NCBI GenBank assembly: GCA_021292165.1
Contig: CM037878.1
Location: forward strand, 256,419,921 to 256,483,920
Length of the DNA: 64,000 bases
Reading direction: 5' to 3'
Source of the DNA: Shinisaurus crocodilurus
Taxonomy: Eukaryota; Chordata; Lepidosauria; Squamata; Shinisauridae
Positions 10,046 through 20,965 of the stretch are shown piece after piece. Numbering within the stretch: the first letter of the stretch is position 1; each line of letters starts with the position of its first letter. The position numbers and the translations under genes are program-made. Below the pieces are notes generated by a model. It did no database searches. It saw nothing but the letters and a program-made list of their open reading frames with translations, and had not been told where the DNA came from.

Positions 10046-11889
10046 AATCATAGAATCATAGAAAAGTAGAGTTGGAAGGGGCCTACAAGGCCATCGAGTC
10101 CAACCCCCTGCTCAATGCAGGAATCCAGGTCAAAGCATCTCTGACAGATGTCTGTCCAGCCGCACCTTGAATGCCTCCAGACTGGGAGAGCCCACCACCT
10201 CCCTAGGTAGTTGATTCCATTGTCTTATTGCTCTGACGGTCAGGAAATTTTTCCTGATGTTTAGGTGGAATCTAGGTTCCTGTAACTTGAGCCCATTATT
10301 CCGTGTCCTGCAGACTGGGATGATCGAGAAGAGATCCTGGCCCTCCTCTGTGTGACATCCCTTCAAATACTGGAAGAGTGCGATCATATCTCCCCTCAGT
10401 CTCCTCTTCTGAAGGCTAAACATGCCCAGTTCTTTCAGTCTCTCCTCATAGGGCCTTGTTTCCAGTCCCTTTATCATCCTTGTTGCCCTCCTCTGAACCC
10501 TCTCCAGTTTGTCTATGTCCTTCTTAAAGTGAGGTGCCCAGAACTGGACGCAGTACTCAAGATGAGGCCTAACCAGTGCCGAGTAAAGGGGAATTATCAC
10601 TTCCCGCGATTTGGAAGCTATACTTCTATTAATACAGCCCAAAATTGCATTTGCCTTCTTTGCAGCCACGTCGCATTGCTGGCTCATATTCAGTTTGTGA
10701 TCTACCACAATTCCAAGATCCTTCTCACTTGTAGTATTGTTGAGCCAAGTGTCCCCCATTCTGTAACTCTGCATTTGGTTTCCTCTCCCTAGGTGCAGCA
10801 CTTGGCATTTATCCCTGTTAAATTTCATTCTGTTGTTTTCGCCCCAGTGCTCCAGCCTATCGAGGTCACTTTGAATTTTGTTTCTGTCTTCCAGAGTATT
10901 AGCTGTTCCACCCAACTTTGTGTCATCTGCAAATTTGATAAGCATTCCCTGTACCTCCTCATCCAAGTCATTAATAAAAATGTTGAAGAGCACTGGGCCC
11001 AGGACCGAGCCCTGTGGTACCCCGCTCGTTACCTCTCCCCAGTTTGAGAAGGAACCATTGATAAGCACTCTTTGAGTCCGATTCTTTAGCCAATTGTGGA
11101 TCCACCTGATAGTTGTTCCATCTAGCCCACTCTTAGCTAGCTTACTAATCAGGATATCATGAGGCACTTTGTCGAAAGCTTTGCTGAAGTCCAGGTATAT
11201 AATGTCCACAGCATTCCCACAGTCCACAAGGGAGGTTACCCGATCAAAAAATGAGATCAGATTAGTCTGACAGGATTTGTTCTTGACAAATCCATGTTGG
11301 CTTCTAGTAATCACTGCATTGTTTTCAAGGTGCTTGCAGACTGACTTCTTTATAATCTGCTCAAAAATCTTCCCGGGGATTGATGTCAGACTGACTGGCC
11401 TATAGTTCCCAGGTTCCTCCTTCTTGCCCTTTTTGAAGATGGGAACAACATTTGCCCTCCTCCAGTCGTCTGGCACGTCACCTGTCCTCCATGATTTCTC
11501 AAAGATAATAGACAGTGGTTCTGAGAGTTCTTCTGCCAGTTCCTTTATTACTCTAGGATGCAGCTCATCAGGCCCTGGAGATTTAAACTCGTTCAGAGTA
11601 ATCAGGTGCTCCTTGACCATTTGCCTATCAATCTCAAGCTGCAATTCTGCCCCTTCAGTCTGCACTTCAGGTTTGCCAGGGGGGTCATAGACCCTCTTTT
11701 GGGAGAAGACCGAGCCGAAGTAGGAATTGAACACTTCTGCCTTTTCTTTGTCTTCTGTTATCAATTTGCCATCCTCATTGCGTAGTTGAACCACCAGTTC
11801 TTTCTTCTGTCTTTTACTGTGCATGTATCTGAAGAAAGCTTTTTTGTTGCTTTTAGCATTCCTCGCTAACCTTAGCTCATAGTACACTA
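10046..11889 (-). mobile_element. CR1 LINE, 5'-truncated, inserted in a SINE
   Basis: The CR1 3' end with catagaatcatagaaa is at 10046. ORF2 reads leftwards with an uninterrupted frame. The 5' break at about 11889 lies where the host SINE resumes. TATAG flanks both sides (10041-10045 and 11890-11894), a short duplication as usual for CR1. The SINE sequence on the two sides joins cleanly, so the insertion is clear. The endonuclease half of ORF2 is missing. Confidence 0.93.
10130..11889 (-). CDS. CR1 ORF2 protein, C-terminal part with open frame
   Basis: Reverse transcriptase of a non-LTR retrotransposon, lacking the N-terminal endonuclease. About 585 residues belong to CR1. Visible motifs in order: NYRPVSLTSIPGKIFEQ, QHGFVKNKSCQTNLISFF, IIYLDFSKAFDKVPHDIL, GVPQGSVLGPVLFNIFIND, KFADDTKLGG (catalytic F-A-D-D), [13 protein letters not shown], then the C-terminal [11 protein letters not shown] and [16 protein letters not shown]. 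The frame has no stop or frameshift, which is unusual among the elements here and points to a recent insertion. The first ~44 residues of the longer open frame (to 12019) are antisense SINE, not CR1. No promoter or complete element, so no expression is assumed. Confidence 0.93.
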
Positions 11890-12020
11890 TATAGTACTTG
11901 CCTTGCATCCAGAAGGTCCCAGGTTTAATTCCAGGCCTCTCCAGGTAGGGCTTGGAAAGAATCTTGCCTGAAACCCTGGAGAGCCGCTGCCAGTCAGTAT
12001 CGACAACAATACTGGGCAAA
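11890..12020 (+). mobile_element. SINE body, first part
   Basis: Continuation of the SINE begun at 10021: tagtacttgccttgcatcc, ggtcccaggtttaattcc (box B region), ctccaggtagggcttgg, gaaaccctggagagccgc and cagtcagtatcgacaac. It is cut off at 12020 by a hAT-like element. Confidence 0.88.
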
Positions 12021-12359
12021 TAGGGATCGGCGACCCGCTTAGCACTCGACTCACAGTGTGTGAGCTGAGTGCTCCCGCCGTATGAGCCAAGTGTGAGAGC
12101 CAGCTGAGGCGCTCACCGGACTTCCGGGTCCCTGGCGCTACGTTTCTTACATAGAAAATGGCCCAATTTGCGCAAATTAGGCAATTTTCTATGTAAACCA
12201 TATTGTGCCGGAACCCAGCAGTCACTTTCCCTGACTCGGCTCACGAGATTGTGAGTCAAGGCAGGGAAAAGGTAGGGTGAGCGGAGCTCAGTGGTGGTCG
12301 AGCCCAGTGAGTTCCCTGGACTTCCACACACACCCCAATCGAGCTCTGCGCACATCCCT
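12021..12359. mobile_element. hAT-like element with TAGGGAT ends inside the SINE
   Basis: Starts tagggatcggcg and ends cgcacatccct. The SINE resumes with gggctagatgg, giving an imperfect 8-base duplication (tgggcaaa / ggggctag). A strong hairpin (ttacatagaaaatggcc / attttctatgtaa) lies at 12148-12196. The short open frames here are not genes. Confidence 0.8.
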
Positions 12360-12418
12360 GGGGCTAGATGGACCAATGGTCTGACTCAGTATAAGGCAGC
12401 TTCCTATTGTTCCTATGT
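12360..12418 (+). mobile_element. SINE tail
   Basis: ggctagatggaccaatggt, ctgactcagtataaggc and agcttcctattgttcctatg complete the SINE after the hAT insertion. The 3' tail family is not assigned. Confidence 0.85.
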
Positions 12419-13120
12419 CACAATGAAGTGTGCCTTACATTTTGATTCAGAATGTGCCTCAGCTATCAAAAGTTTAGAAACCACTGTATTTTCCCTAGTT
12501 GGCCAATGCCTTTATTAGGACCAACCAAAATTCCTCAAAAATGTGCAAGCTTTTGTGTTCCCAGAACTCTTCACCAGGCTAGGTGATATAAAAAGCACAG
12601 CTATCTTTGCTTTTGTATGTATGTTCGCCTGTGCAAACAAAAATACAAACAAACAAAAAACCCTCCTGTGAGATATAAGCAGGTGGGAGTAATTTATGTT
12701 CAAAATTATTTATTATTTTTCCATTTAAAAAATAATAATATCTGCAATGGGTCCGTATTGGAGCACTGGTTTCCTGGGGCATGTAATCTGCTGTAGCAGA
12801 AGCAAAAAAGAAGCATATTTGCCTAGCTTAACAGAACATGCCCCACTGGAATTGCTACCAGAGAATGAACAAGTCAATAAGCATTACCGGTATTTTGGAT
12901 TCAGCTGCACCAGAAATGCAGCGGTGTAACATCCAGGAGGTGTGTCAAGAAGGATGCAGCTACAGTTGCCATATGGTTTTGGCATTTTATTTAGTGCAGA
13001 CAAGCTCTATGGGCTTACTGTGCATTAATGTCTTTTTGATGCACATTTTGCGGGCACCATTTGCATGAGACACAGCCATGATTCAGCATGGCATGGCCAA
13101 GAAACATAAATGTTCTTACT

Positions 13121-13451
13121 TAGGGCCAAAGCAGACATTACGTTAAAAATGTAACTAGCAGGTATGACTCTTTTTTTTTTCTTTTCATTTTTACTCTAGT
13201 GTAAGTGCAGGGGCCTCAATCTGGACTGGGACCCTAGCATTGGGGGGAGGGGGTAAGGGGCTTTAGCCCTTTCCCCCCAGCACTAATTTGCAATACAAAT
13301 TGCGGGGGGGGGGGATCTAAATCAAGCCCATGGTGACGGGAAAGGGTTAAAAAAAAACAACCCTACCACCAACATTAGGATCCAAGCCCCCTCTGCCTAC
13401 AGTAGAGTAAAAATGAAAAAAGATATAATGTAATGTCTGCGTTGGCCCTCA
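13121..13451. mobile_element. MITE with AGGGCCAA ends
   Basis: Terminal inverted repeats tagggccaaagcagacatta and taatgtctgcgttggccctca (two mismatches). The interior is also partly inverted (cattttttactctagtgtaa against agtagagtaaaaatg). No target duplication identified. Confidence 0.75.
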
Positions 13452-13552
13452 GAATTGTCTAAAACAGTACATCACATGCACTTTTCATGGAATAGGTAAC
13501 TAATATTTAAGAGGGGGGTTGCTCTGTTTATTGTCTTCCTAGCTTTAAAACA

Positions 13553-13645
13553 GGGGTGGGCAACTTATGGTCCTCCAGAAGTTTTGGCCTACAACTCTCA
13601 TCCACCCTGTCCAGCAGAGCCAATGTTGAGTGATGATGGGGGGGG
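13553..13645 (+). mobile_element. hAT MITE half-copy
   Basis: caggggtgggcaacttatgg then ggcctacaactctcatcc; the second arm is lost in a poly-G run. Confidence 0.6.
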
Positions 13646-14097
13646 GGGGGCGGAATGGAACACAGGGGAGGGGCAAAGATTGGAATGCCCTTGTTGGAAG
13701 GAACATTTGTCCAGAACCCTGAAGAGAAGTTATCCTTTTAGTAGGGAGGATGGGTAGATGACATCATGTGGGGTCTACGATATGGTAAAAAGGTGAAGTT
13801 TTCTGCTTCTTGACAAATGCATGTTTCTCTAGCTAATGGATCAAATGTATGCTTGAGGGTGACCTGTGTTGTTGTGTTTTTTTTAAATGTAAAGTTTATT
13901 GAAGTATTTTGTTAATGTTACACTAGGAAACAAACCTTATAGCAACGCATACCGTCCCTGGGTATCCTGTCCCCATCCCACGACTGAAATCCAGCAAACA
14001 TAGAGCAGGAGAAAGACATGGGCAGAGGGAGGGAGGCCAACAAAGATACCTAGAAATAGTGGGGTGGGGAGGGAAACGGAATCACAAGATGCTAAGG

Positions 14098-14233
14098 CAG
14101 GGGTGGGCAACTTGTGCCCCTCCAGAGTTTTTGGCCTACAGCTCCCATCAGCCCTAACTAGCATAGCCAAAAGTGAGAACTGATGGGAGTTGTAGGCCAA
14201 ACCATTTGGACAGCTGCTAGTTGCCCATCTCTG
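14098..14233. mobile_element. Palindromic hAT-type MITE, degraded
   Basis: caggggtgggcaacttgtg at the left, gttgcccatctctg at the right, with arms ggcctacagctcccatcag and ctgatgggagttgtaggcc. The flanking 8-mers do not match. Confidence 0.75.
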
Positions 14234-14424
14234 CTCTAGAAGATCTCAGTGGACAGAGTGGGGGCTCCTAAGGCAGAAGGCATTCCTTAAGCTTCAATGG
14301 GCCCAGAAATAGAAAGGATCCTATATAATAAGAGCAAGCTCATTCACTGAGGGTGGACCCTTATGTAGCCAAAATAGCACTGTCCATGCACAAGAGCAAG
14401 TTTCAGCAGACTTAGGGGAACCAC

Positions 14425-14638
14425 TGTTACAATATGAAAGAACTGCTGAATATGGTCTGGATGGGGTATGCTTCCTGCGAGGGGCCAGGAAGTAGTTGAG
14501 GGCAACACCCACTGCTTCTGGCCTGAGGAGAGAGAGGCCACAGGCTGAGACAGCTCTGTGGAAAAGGCTTTGTTTAAATAAAACATAGATTGTTTGGAAG
14601 ACAATGTCTGTGGGGTATAGTCCACCAACTTTGAAACA
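14425..14638 (+). repeat. 5' LTR of the Gypsy-type element
   Basis: Starts tgttacaatatgaaag and ends ttgaaaca, with an AATAAA at about 14577. It is followed at once by tggtggcagtgg, which is in the position of the primer-binding site. About 214 bases, short for an LTR. Confidence 0.65.
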
Positions 14639-14726
14639 TGGTGGCAGTGGTAACTGAATCCTAGTCAGAAGAAGAATAAAAAACTGTGAGCAGGGGGGGG
14701 GGGGAGAGGGAGAAAGAAAGAAAGAA

Positions 14727-16480
14727 AATGGAGGGCCTGAAGCCACCAAGCATATTAAACCTGCAAGTTCAGAACTTAGCCCAGGCATGGGAAACATGGA
14801 AAGAGGAGTTTAATCTCTATGTTGACATTGCAATTAAATATAAAGAGGAGTCTGTGAAAATGAAACTGTTTCTATATTTGATTGGAGAAAGGGGGAGAGA
14901 AATAAGTTGGACACTATGTGCAAACATTCCCCAAGCACAGTGTCCTTTAGCTACAATAATAGGTCGTTTCGATGCCCACCAGGGCTGGTGCTTCCATTAG
15001 GCGAACTAGGCGGCTGCCTAGGGCGCGTGGTTAAAGGGGGCGTGGCCAGCCCACCAGCAGCCAGGGGGATCCGCCGCCGCCGCTTCCCGCGGTGGCTCCT
15101 CTCTGGCTCCCTGGGCACGAGCCGCCAAACGCCAGCACCGGTGGTGGACGAGCGGATGGCTGGCGCTGGATGGATCCGAACTTCCTAGTCCTCCCCAGGG
15201 GCGGGGACGCTCCTCTTCCTCCTCTTCCTTCCTTCACGGTGAGGGGGGTGGGGGAGAGCCGAGCCATGGCCCCAGAACTACCACGGGTTGAGCAGGAGGA
15301 GGAGGAGGCCGGGCTGGCAACAGAGAGGCTCGGAAGAAGGCGGTAGTGCGCGCGGCAAGCTCCCGGATCTTGCCTTCCAAGAAGGGCAGCCAATTGTGAA
15401 GGCGTGCGCGTCTCGATCCGCGGCAGGAGCCGGGCTGGGACTCCTCCTGCCGGTGCGCTGAGCACTTCCTCCTCGCGTGGGCTGCGGGCTTTCTTCTGGG
15501 CCGCTGCTGGTGCTGGTGCTGCTGCAGCCGCTTCCACTCACCTGTGGCACGGATCTATCTCCGCCCCTCGTTTTGGGGGCGGGGCAGCCAGATAGAAGAA
15601 GAAGGGAAGGAGCGGAGGTGAGTGAGGTGCTTTCATAATGGGCATAGGGCTGGAGGGAGGGAGGGCTCAAGTGGGGGGAGGGGGACGCTAAATATTTGAT
15701 CTTGCCTAGGGCACCAAACTGTCTTGCACCGGTCCTGATGCCCACTCCAACCCCAGAAAGAATGAAACAGTGGAAAGATATAGCTTTTTCATGTGGAACC
15801 AAGCAATAGGGGAAGGCATTGAGGATGATTGCACCAGTTTAAAGAAGTTAGCAGCCAGTTGCAATTCTGGAGGTATCAAAGATTCCTTAATAAGAGGCCA
15901 GATAGTTTGTGGAATACAGGACACACAAATATGAGAGAGTTTGCTGAGGGAAGCAGACTTGACCTTAGAGAAAAGCTTGGAGATTTGCAGGGCAGCTGAG
16001 TTGTCCAAAGATAGGATTAGTGCCCTGGAAGAACAGACAGTGGAACCCATCCATATATAGTACAGAAGAAAGTGTGGGAGAAACCAGGTGTAAGGACAAC
16101 TGTGAACACCATAGAACAATGCAAGTACTATGGCGGGAAACACACAAGACAAAAAGAGTGTTCCAGCTTATGGGAAGCAATGTCACAACTGTGACAAACT
16201 TAACCACTATGCATCCAAGTGTCTATCAAAATAGAAAAAGCCCAAAGCTAGAATGCACACTGTAAATATGGAGAATGATAGTGAATGTGAAGACATTCTG
16301 TGGGTAACAGATCAAATAGTAAACATGCTGCAGGAAAAGCCAAGAGGACAACATAAACAACTGTGTGCAACAATGTTCCAGGGGATAAAGAATTACCATT
16401 TCAATTAGACTGTGGTGCCAGTTGCAGCATTGTCCCCCTCTACCTAGTGAACCCCAATATTCCATTCAGAGACTAATCAG
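14727..16480 (+). pseudogene. Gypsy-type gag and protease remains
   Basis: The first part encodes MEGLKPPSILNLQVQNLA, WETWKEEFNLYVDIA and a helical capsid start to 14979. After the 758-base hAT insertion it resumes as NPRKNETVERYSFFMWN and SLIRGQIVCGIQD. A zinc knuckle C-X2-C-X4-H-X4-C (QCHNCDKLNHYASKCL) lies at about 16180-16230. A DCGAS protease motif lies near 16410. Each piece is in a different frame, so no product is expected. Confidence 0.8.
14980..15737 (+). mobile_element. hAT-like CAGGGCCGGTGC element with GC-rich interior
   Basis: Ends cagggctggtgcttcc and gcaccggtcctg, with a perfect 8-base duplication atgcccac at 14972-14979 and 15738-15745, inside the gag of the Gypsy-type element. 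The right end (ataatgggcatagggctgg through ttgatcttgcctagggc) matches 7839-9208. The interior is very GC-rich and gives long spurious open frames on both strands. No transposase is seen. Confidence 0.92.
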
Positions 16481-16748
16481 TTTTTAATCACACTACATCA
16501 AAACCAGAGGGAAAATACAAACTCAAAATTTCTAACCCAAAGATAAATGAGAAATACAGGCTAGAGAGCAGTACCACTGTTAGGCCTTAAGGTGGTCTAG
16601 GTAGGCTATGAAACTGATAAAGGTACAAACAATTTCAGGACATATTGACAGTGGATAGTGGAGTGATGGAAAATTCAGATGAAGTTGGAATCAAGAAAGG
16701 ATTCAAAGGGAGGGAAATGGACAGCTAGATGGAGTTCATAAACTAGAG

Positions 16749-17363
16749 ATGGATACAAGTGTGAAGCCAGTTAAGTTACCCAAGAAGAAAGTACCGCTAG
16801 CTTTAGTACAGCCTCTGAAAGAAGAGTTGCGAAGTCTAAAATGGCAGGGAATTATTCAACCAGTAGAAAAAAGTACAGATTGGATAAGCAGTTTGGTGGT
16901 CAAACTCAGAATATGCATAGATCCAAAGCCCTTAAATAAAGCACTGAGGAGAAGTCATTTTCCACTGTCTGCTATTGAAGATATATTGCCAGATCTGTCA
17001 AAAGCAAGACTATTCTCCATCTGTGATGTCAAAAATGGATTCTGGCATATTGAGCTGAATGAAGAATCCTGTTATTTGACAACATCTGCCACACCCTTTG
17101 GGAGATATCACTGGCTAAGAATGCCAATGGGCACCAGTCCTTCCTCTGAGGTATTTCAAAACAGGTTGACACAAACCTTGGAGGATCTGGAAGGAATTCG
17201 GGAAATAGCTGATGATGTGCTGATAGTGAGAGAGGGTGATGACCTAGAGCAAGCACAGCAGGGCCACGATCGTAAACCAATAGCATTTCTGATAAGATGC
17301 AAAGAAAGGAATATGAAATTGAATAGGGACAAACTCAGATTAAGCATCACAGAGGTACCATAA
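16749..17363 (+). pseudogene. Gypsy-type reverse transcriptase remains
   Basis: The open stretch encodes the fingers and palm: LKWQGIIQPVEKSTDWIS, LRICIDPKPLNKALRRSHF, FSICDVKNGFWHIELNEES and YHWLRMPMGTSPSSEVFQN. The catalytic YVDD-type motif has decayed to IADDVLIV. It ends at a stop just before the thumb, and the frame continues to the MITE at 17413. It is intact over about 200 residues only. Confidence 0.88.
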
Positions 17364-17412
17364 ATTGGCCATTTGCTGACCTCAAAGGGCCTGGAGGTAG
17401 ATCCAGAAAAAG

Positions 17413-17786
17413 TAGGCATGTCTCCAAGGCCGGGTCGCACCCCCGACCCAATCTTCCGTGGGGGCGCAAACCTGAGTCGATTTTCTGTGCGGCGTGGAGA
17501 TGTTCTCCGCGCCGCTCGATCGGGCTTCTCAGGCCCCGTCCATCACTTCCAAGACTGGAAATGATGCGACGGGACCTTGCGCAGGCGCAGAACGTGCCAC
17601 AGGGGTCCAGCGCGCCTGCGCAGGGTTCCGTCGCGTCATTTCCGGTGACGGGACGGAACGGGCCGCGCAGGCAGCTCTCCGCGGAGAGGGCGAGCTGCCC
17701 CAAAGAACAAGCTAAGGCCTCGCCGGGCATGAGCAGGGCCAATTTCGGCCTCGTTCTGCCCGGTGAGGCTCGATTACACAAGCCTA
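17413..17786. mobile_element. GC-rich hAT-like MITE in the pol region
   Basis: Ends taggcatgtc and cacaagccta are inverted. A perfect 8-base duplication agaaaaag lies at 17405-17412 and 17787-17794. The insert is far richer in G+C and CpG than the surrounding element, with ggaccttgcgcaggcgcag and cgcgcctgcgcagggttcc arms. Removing it restores the pol reading around the duplication. Confidence 0.88.
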
Positions 17787-17794
17787 AGAAAAAG

Positions 17795-19110
17795 TAAGAG
17801 CTATTCGAGACATGCCATGACCCCAAGATGTCAAGGTAGTCCAGAGATTTCTGGGAATGACCAACTGTTTAGCTATGTTTTGTAAACACCTCTCAGAGAA
17901 CTGTGAGATCCTGAGGCAGTTGACACATCAAGAGACACTGTGGGAGTGGACAGAGCAACATGAAAGTGCTTTCCAAAAGGTAAATGAGATGATTGCAACA
18001 CAGCCCCCATCTTGAAATATTATAACCCAGAAGAGCCATTATTACTTCAGTGTGATGCATCAGAAACAGGTCTAGGGACTACCATGCTGCAAGGAGGACA
18101 GCCAGTTGCATTTGTGAGCAGAGCCTTATCAGAAACAGAAAGGGGCTATGCCCAAATTGAAAATGAACTACTGTACTTGCAATACTTCTGGGAATGAAGA
18201 AATTTCTCCAGTACACATATGGATGCACAGTAGATGTCCAGACTGACCATAAACCTCTGGAAAACATATGGAAACAAAACCCTTACTCAGTGCACCAAGT
18301 GTCTACAATGCAGATTCCCTAAGATGGGCATATCTACCAGAAGTTGTGATGGAGGGATCAGTAGAAGCTGAAGCAGAAACCATCAATATGGTACAGTACT
18401 TAACCACATCTGTGGAAAGACTGAAAGAGACTTAGCAATGAACAGAGGAAGACAACATCTTCCACAGACTAAAACTCATGATATTACAGGGTTGGCCAGA
18501 AACAAATGTACCACAAGCAATAACACCATTATCCCAGATATGGGATGAACTTTGTGTACAGAATGGCCTAAACATCCAGGGAGAAAGAGCAGTTATACCA
18601 GAAGCCTTTCAAACAGAAATCATTGATCACATCTGGGAATTGAAGTATATCTATGATGGGCCAGTGAAGCAGTCTACTGGCCAGGAATGAATGAGCAACT
18701 AAAGACATTCATGGGGAAATGCGAAGTGTGCAGATCCTAGGAAGACCGCCAACCCAAAGAAACACTATTACACCATGAAATTCCAGAGAGACCTTGGGCA
18801 AAAGTAGGTGTGATTTGTTTAGCTGGGCAGACAAGGAATACATGATCACTGTAAATTACTTTTCAAATTTTGGGGAGATAGACTACCTAAGATAAAAGCA
18901 CACTCTGCATGATATGGGATACCACGCACTGTGTCTTCAGACAATGGGCCCCAATTTGTTGCAGCAGAATTCCAGAAATTCAGCAAGAACTGAGATTTTA
19001 AACACCTGGGTATTCACAAAGTAATGTCAAAGTAGAATCTGCAGTAAAAACAGCTAAGAAACTGTATGAGTCTGTAGGGTGCAGTCCACCAGCTTTGAAA
19101 CAACCACAAT
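17795..19110 (+). pseudogene. Gypsy-type RNase H and integrase remains
   Basis: Thumb/connection FLGMTNCLAMFCKHLSE at 17850, then RNase H at 18012-18197 (LLLQCDASETGLGTTML, VAFVSRALSETERGYAQIE with the Q-C-D-A-S motif). Integrase pieces: a zinc-binding region near 18600-18740 and, in broken frames, core motif SDNGPQFVAAEF near 18939. The frame is interrupted many times. Confidence 0.8.
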
Positions 19111-19473
19111 GTTTGTAGAAATATAAAAAAAAGGGGGGACCCTTAAGTCCCCGAACCCCCCAAAAAATCTCAGTGAGGACTGAGCATGCTGGGTGAATGT
19201 TGATAGGAAAAATGGAAAATTGGGGTGGTGGGTGAAGGAATGGAATGGAGTATTCTGGAAGAGGGCATAATTGGCTGGCTGGCTGGAATCCTGCATTGTT
19301 GCAGGTCCTACTTGTTATCAACAAGAACCATGTTCCAAACTATGCATTTTAAACAGAAGATGCTGTATGAAAATGTTTATTATCTGTACTGGGAATTGCG
19401 GAAGATAATTGAGGAGTACAGGAGTGTTGTACAGAGTTCTTCCTCTATGCTCTGGGCTTGATTTAAGAAACTA

Positions 19474-19988
19474 AAATCTAGGTGTTATCAGCGAATTGCC
19501 TTGGCTAATTTACTGGTATGTGACCTGGCTGCTTACCAGCCTGATGCAATGATCAGCAACTTACCGGCATGTGACTTAGCTGCCACCCAGGACAGCATAG
19601 GTGTTATCATTTAAACACGAGGTCTGCAGCTCATGGAGTTTGATGCTAGAATTGTATATAAGAATAGCAAATGCAGCCTGGTGGTGTGGTGTGTGTGCTG
19701 AGAAGGAAGAGAGAGATCCAGAAGCCATTTGGCTGCCAGCCTGAAGAAGGACAAAGAACCAGCAGGAGCCCTGACACGGACGGAGGACTGCAGCAAGGAC
19801 ACAGCTGATACTGGAGGCAGCGCTTCTTGACTGGTGCGTTGGTGATATTGTGGTCGCTGCCTGCCCAAGGGCTGGGGTTCTTACTAGGGGACTTGGGATT
19901 GTTGTACTCTGTATAATAAGGATCTTAACTCGCAATAAAAGATGTTTGGCTTGATCCTCCTGGATTTATTATGGCGTGAGAATTCATC
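19474..19988 (+). mobile_element. Candidate solo LTR
   Basis: Begins tgttatcagcgaattgcc. It has a TATA-like gtatataagaat at about 19654 and an AATAAA at about 19935, and ends near gcgtgagaattca, so U3-R-U5 order fits. An internal partial repeat (ggtgttatca) recurs at 19600. I found no 5-base target duplication, so solo-LTR status is inferred. Confidence 0.5.
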
Positions 19989-20309
19989 AAATAACCCCTG
20001 CCAAGCCCTTTGGGAAAACATTCGGCAAAACATTATCAATACTATTTATTGTGTCATATATTTTCATTGTATTTCCCTCTTGGCTATGCCCTTTTTAAGG
20101 ATCCATTCACACAGTATGTTTTCCCTCTTCCCAGAACAAATCCTGTATTAGAGTCCTCCCGAAAAAACATAATGTAAATGGTTTCAAGAAGAGAGTACAT
20201 GCTAATATACAAAAATTCTTAAAAGTCAGAGAAGAAGGATTGTGCTGGGGTGGGGGAGGAATTGTGAGGCAAAGCACAAAAAATACCCAAAATGGAGTGG
20301 GGGGATCTA

Positions 20310-20965
20310 TCTATCTAAAATTATTTTTATACCAGCTTTAAGGATGGAACCCTCCCAAGATAGCATACAATAAAAACAAAGAATACAAAACAATAAAATT
20401 CAACAAAACAATGCTTATAAATAAAATCAACCAGAAATTCTTTTAAAAGGCCTTTTAATAGGTGGGTCTCCAGAAGATCTGTGAAGAGAAGATCTCACAA
20501 TGGAGAACAGCAAGATCTCCATTAAGAAATTTCAGCTTAGCCCCACCCCTACATTAGACACAGACATACTTATTTTTGTCTTCTGCCGCCCTGTTTGGAT
20601 TTATCTTTTTGAAATAGAGTGAGCAGAACTAGACAAAACATTTAGGATATGTGCATTCTTCTGCCATAAAATTACATAGTGCCACTCTAATATTGCCTGT
20701 GTTATTTTCTATCCTTTTCATAATGGCCTCTAGCACTCTGTTTACCTTTTTTGAGTTTGACAGCTGCAATGCATTAAGCCATTTTCAGTATTTTCATCAA
20801 TAATGACTTAAAATTCTCTTTCCTGAGTAGTAACAGCTAGTTTAGAATCCCTCATTGTATGCAGGTAAGAATATGTTTCCTGTGCACATTAATTTGTACT
20901 TATCTGCATTGAACTTTGCCTGCCATTTTATTGCCCAGTCATCTTATTATATATGGAATATTTCA
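20310..20965 (-). mobile_element. LINE fragments, antisense
   Basis: 20310-20520 looks like an A-rich 3' tail (attatttttataccagc, caataaaattcaacaaaac). 20580-20965 contains gaatcctcattgtatgcagg-type and gaactttgcctgccatttt blocks, the complement of a CR1/L3-type reverse transcriptase C-terminus. Frames are broken. Confidence 0.55.

Larger units (their letters stand above)
14425..19110 (+). mobile_element. Decayed Ty3/Gypsy-type LTR retrotransposon
   Basis: Order: 5' LTR, primer-binding region, gag, protease, reverse transcriptase, RNase H, integrase, then a remnant of LTR-end sequence (gtagggtgcagtccaccagc at 19075) matching the end of the 5' LTR (tggggtatagtccaccaac). Most of the 3' LTR is missing, through a deletion joining integrase to the LTR end. 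Frames are broken repeatedly. It carries a hAT-like element in gag (14980-15737) and a MITE in pol (17413-17786). Confidence 0.88.

Noticed and set aside
11890..12019. N-terminal ~44 residues of the long frame at 10130-12019
   Set aside because: They are the antisense of the SINE into which the CR1 inserted, so they are not part of the reverse transcriptase.
14321..14797. 158-codon frame on the minus strand
   Set aside because: It is antisense to the 5' LTR and leader of the Gypsy-type element.
15031..15802. Long frames of 168-174 codons on the minus strand
   Set aside because: They lie in the GC-rich interior of the hAT-like element at 14980-15737 and overlap one another; few stops are expected from composition.
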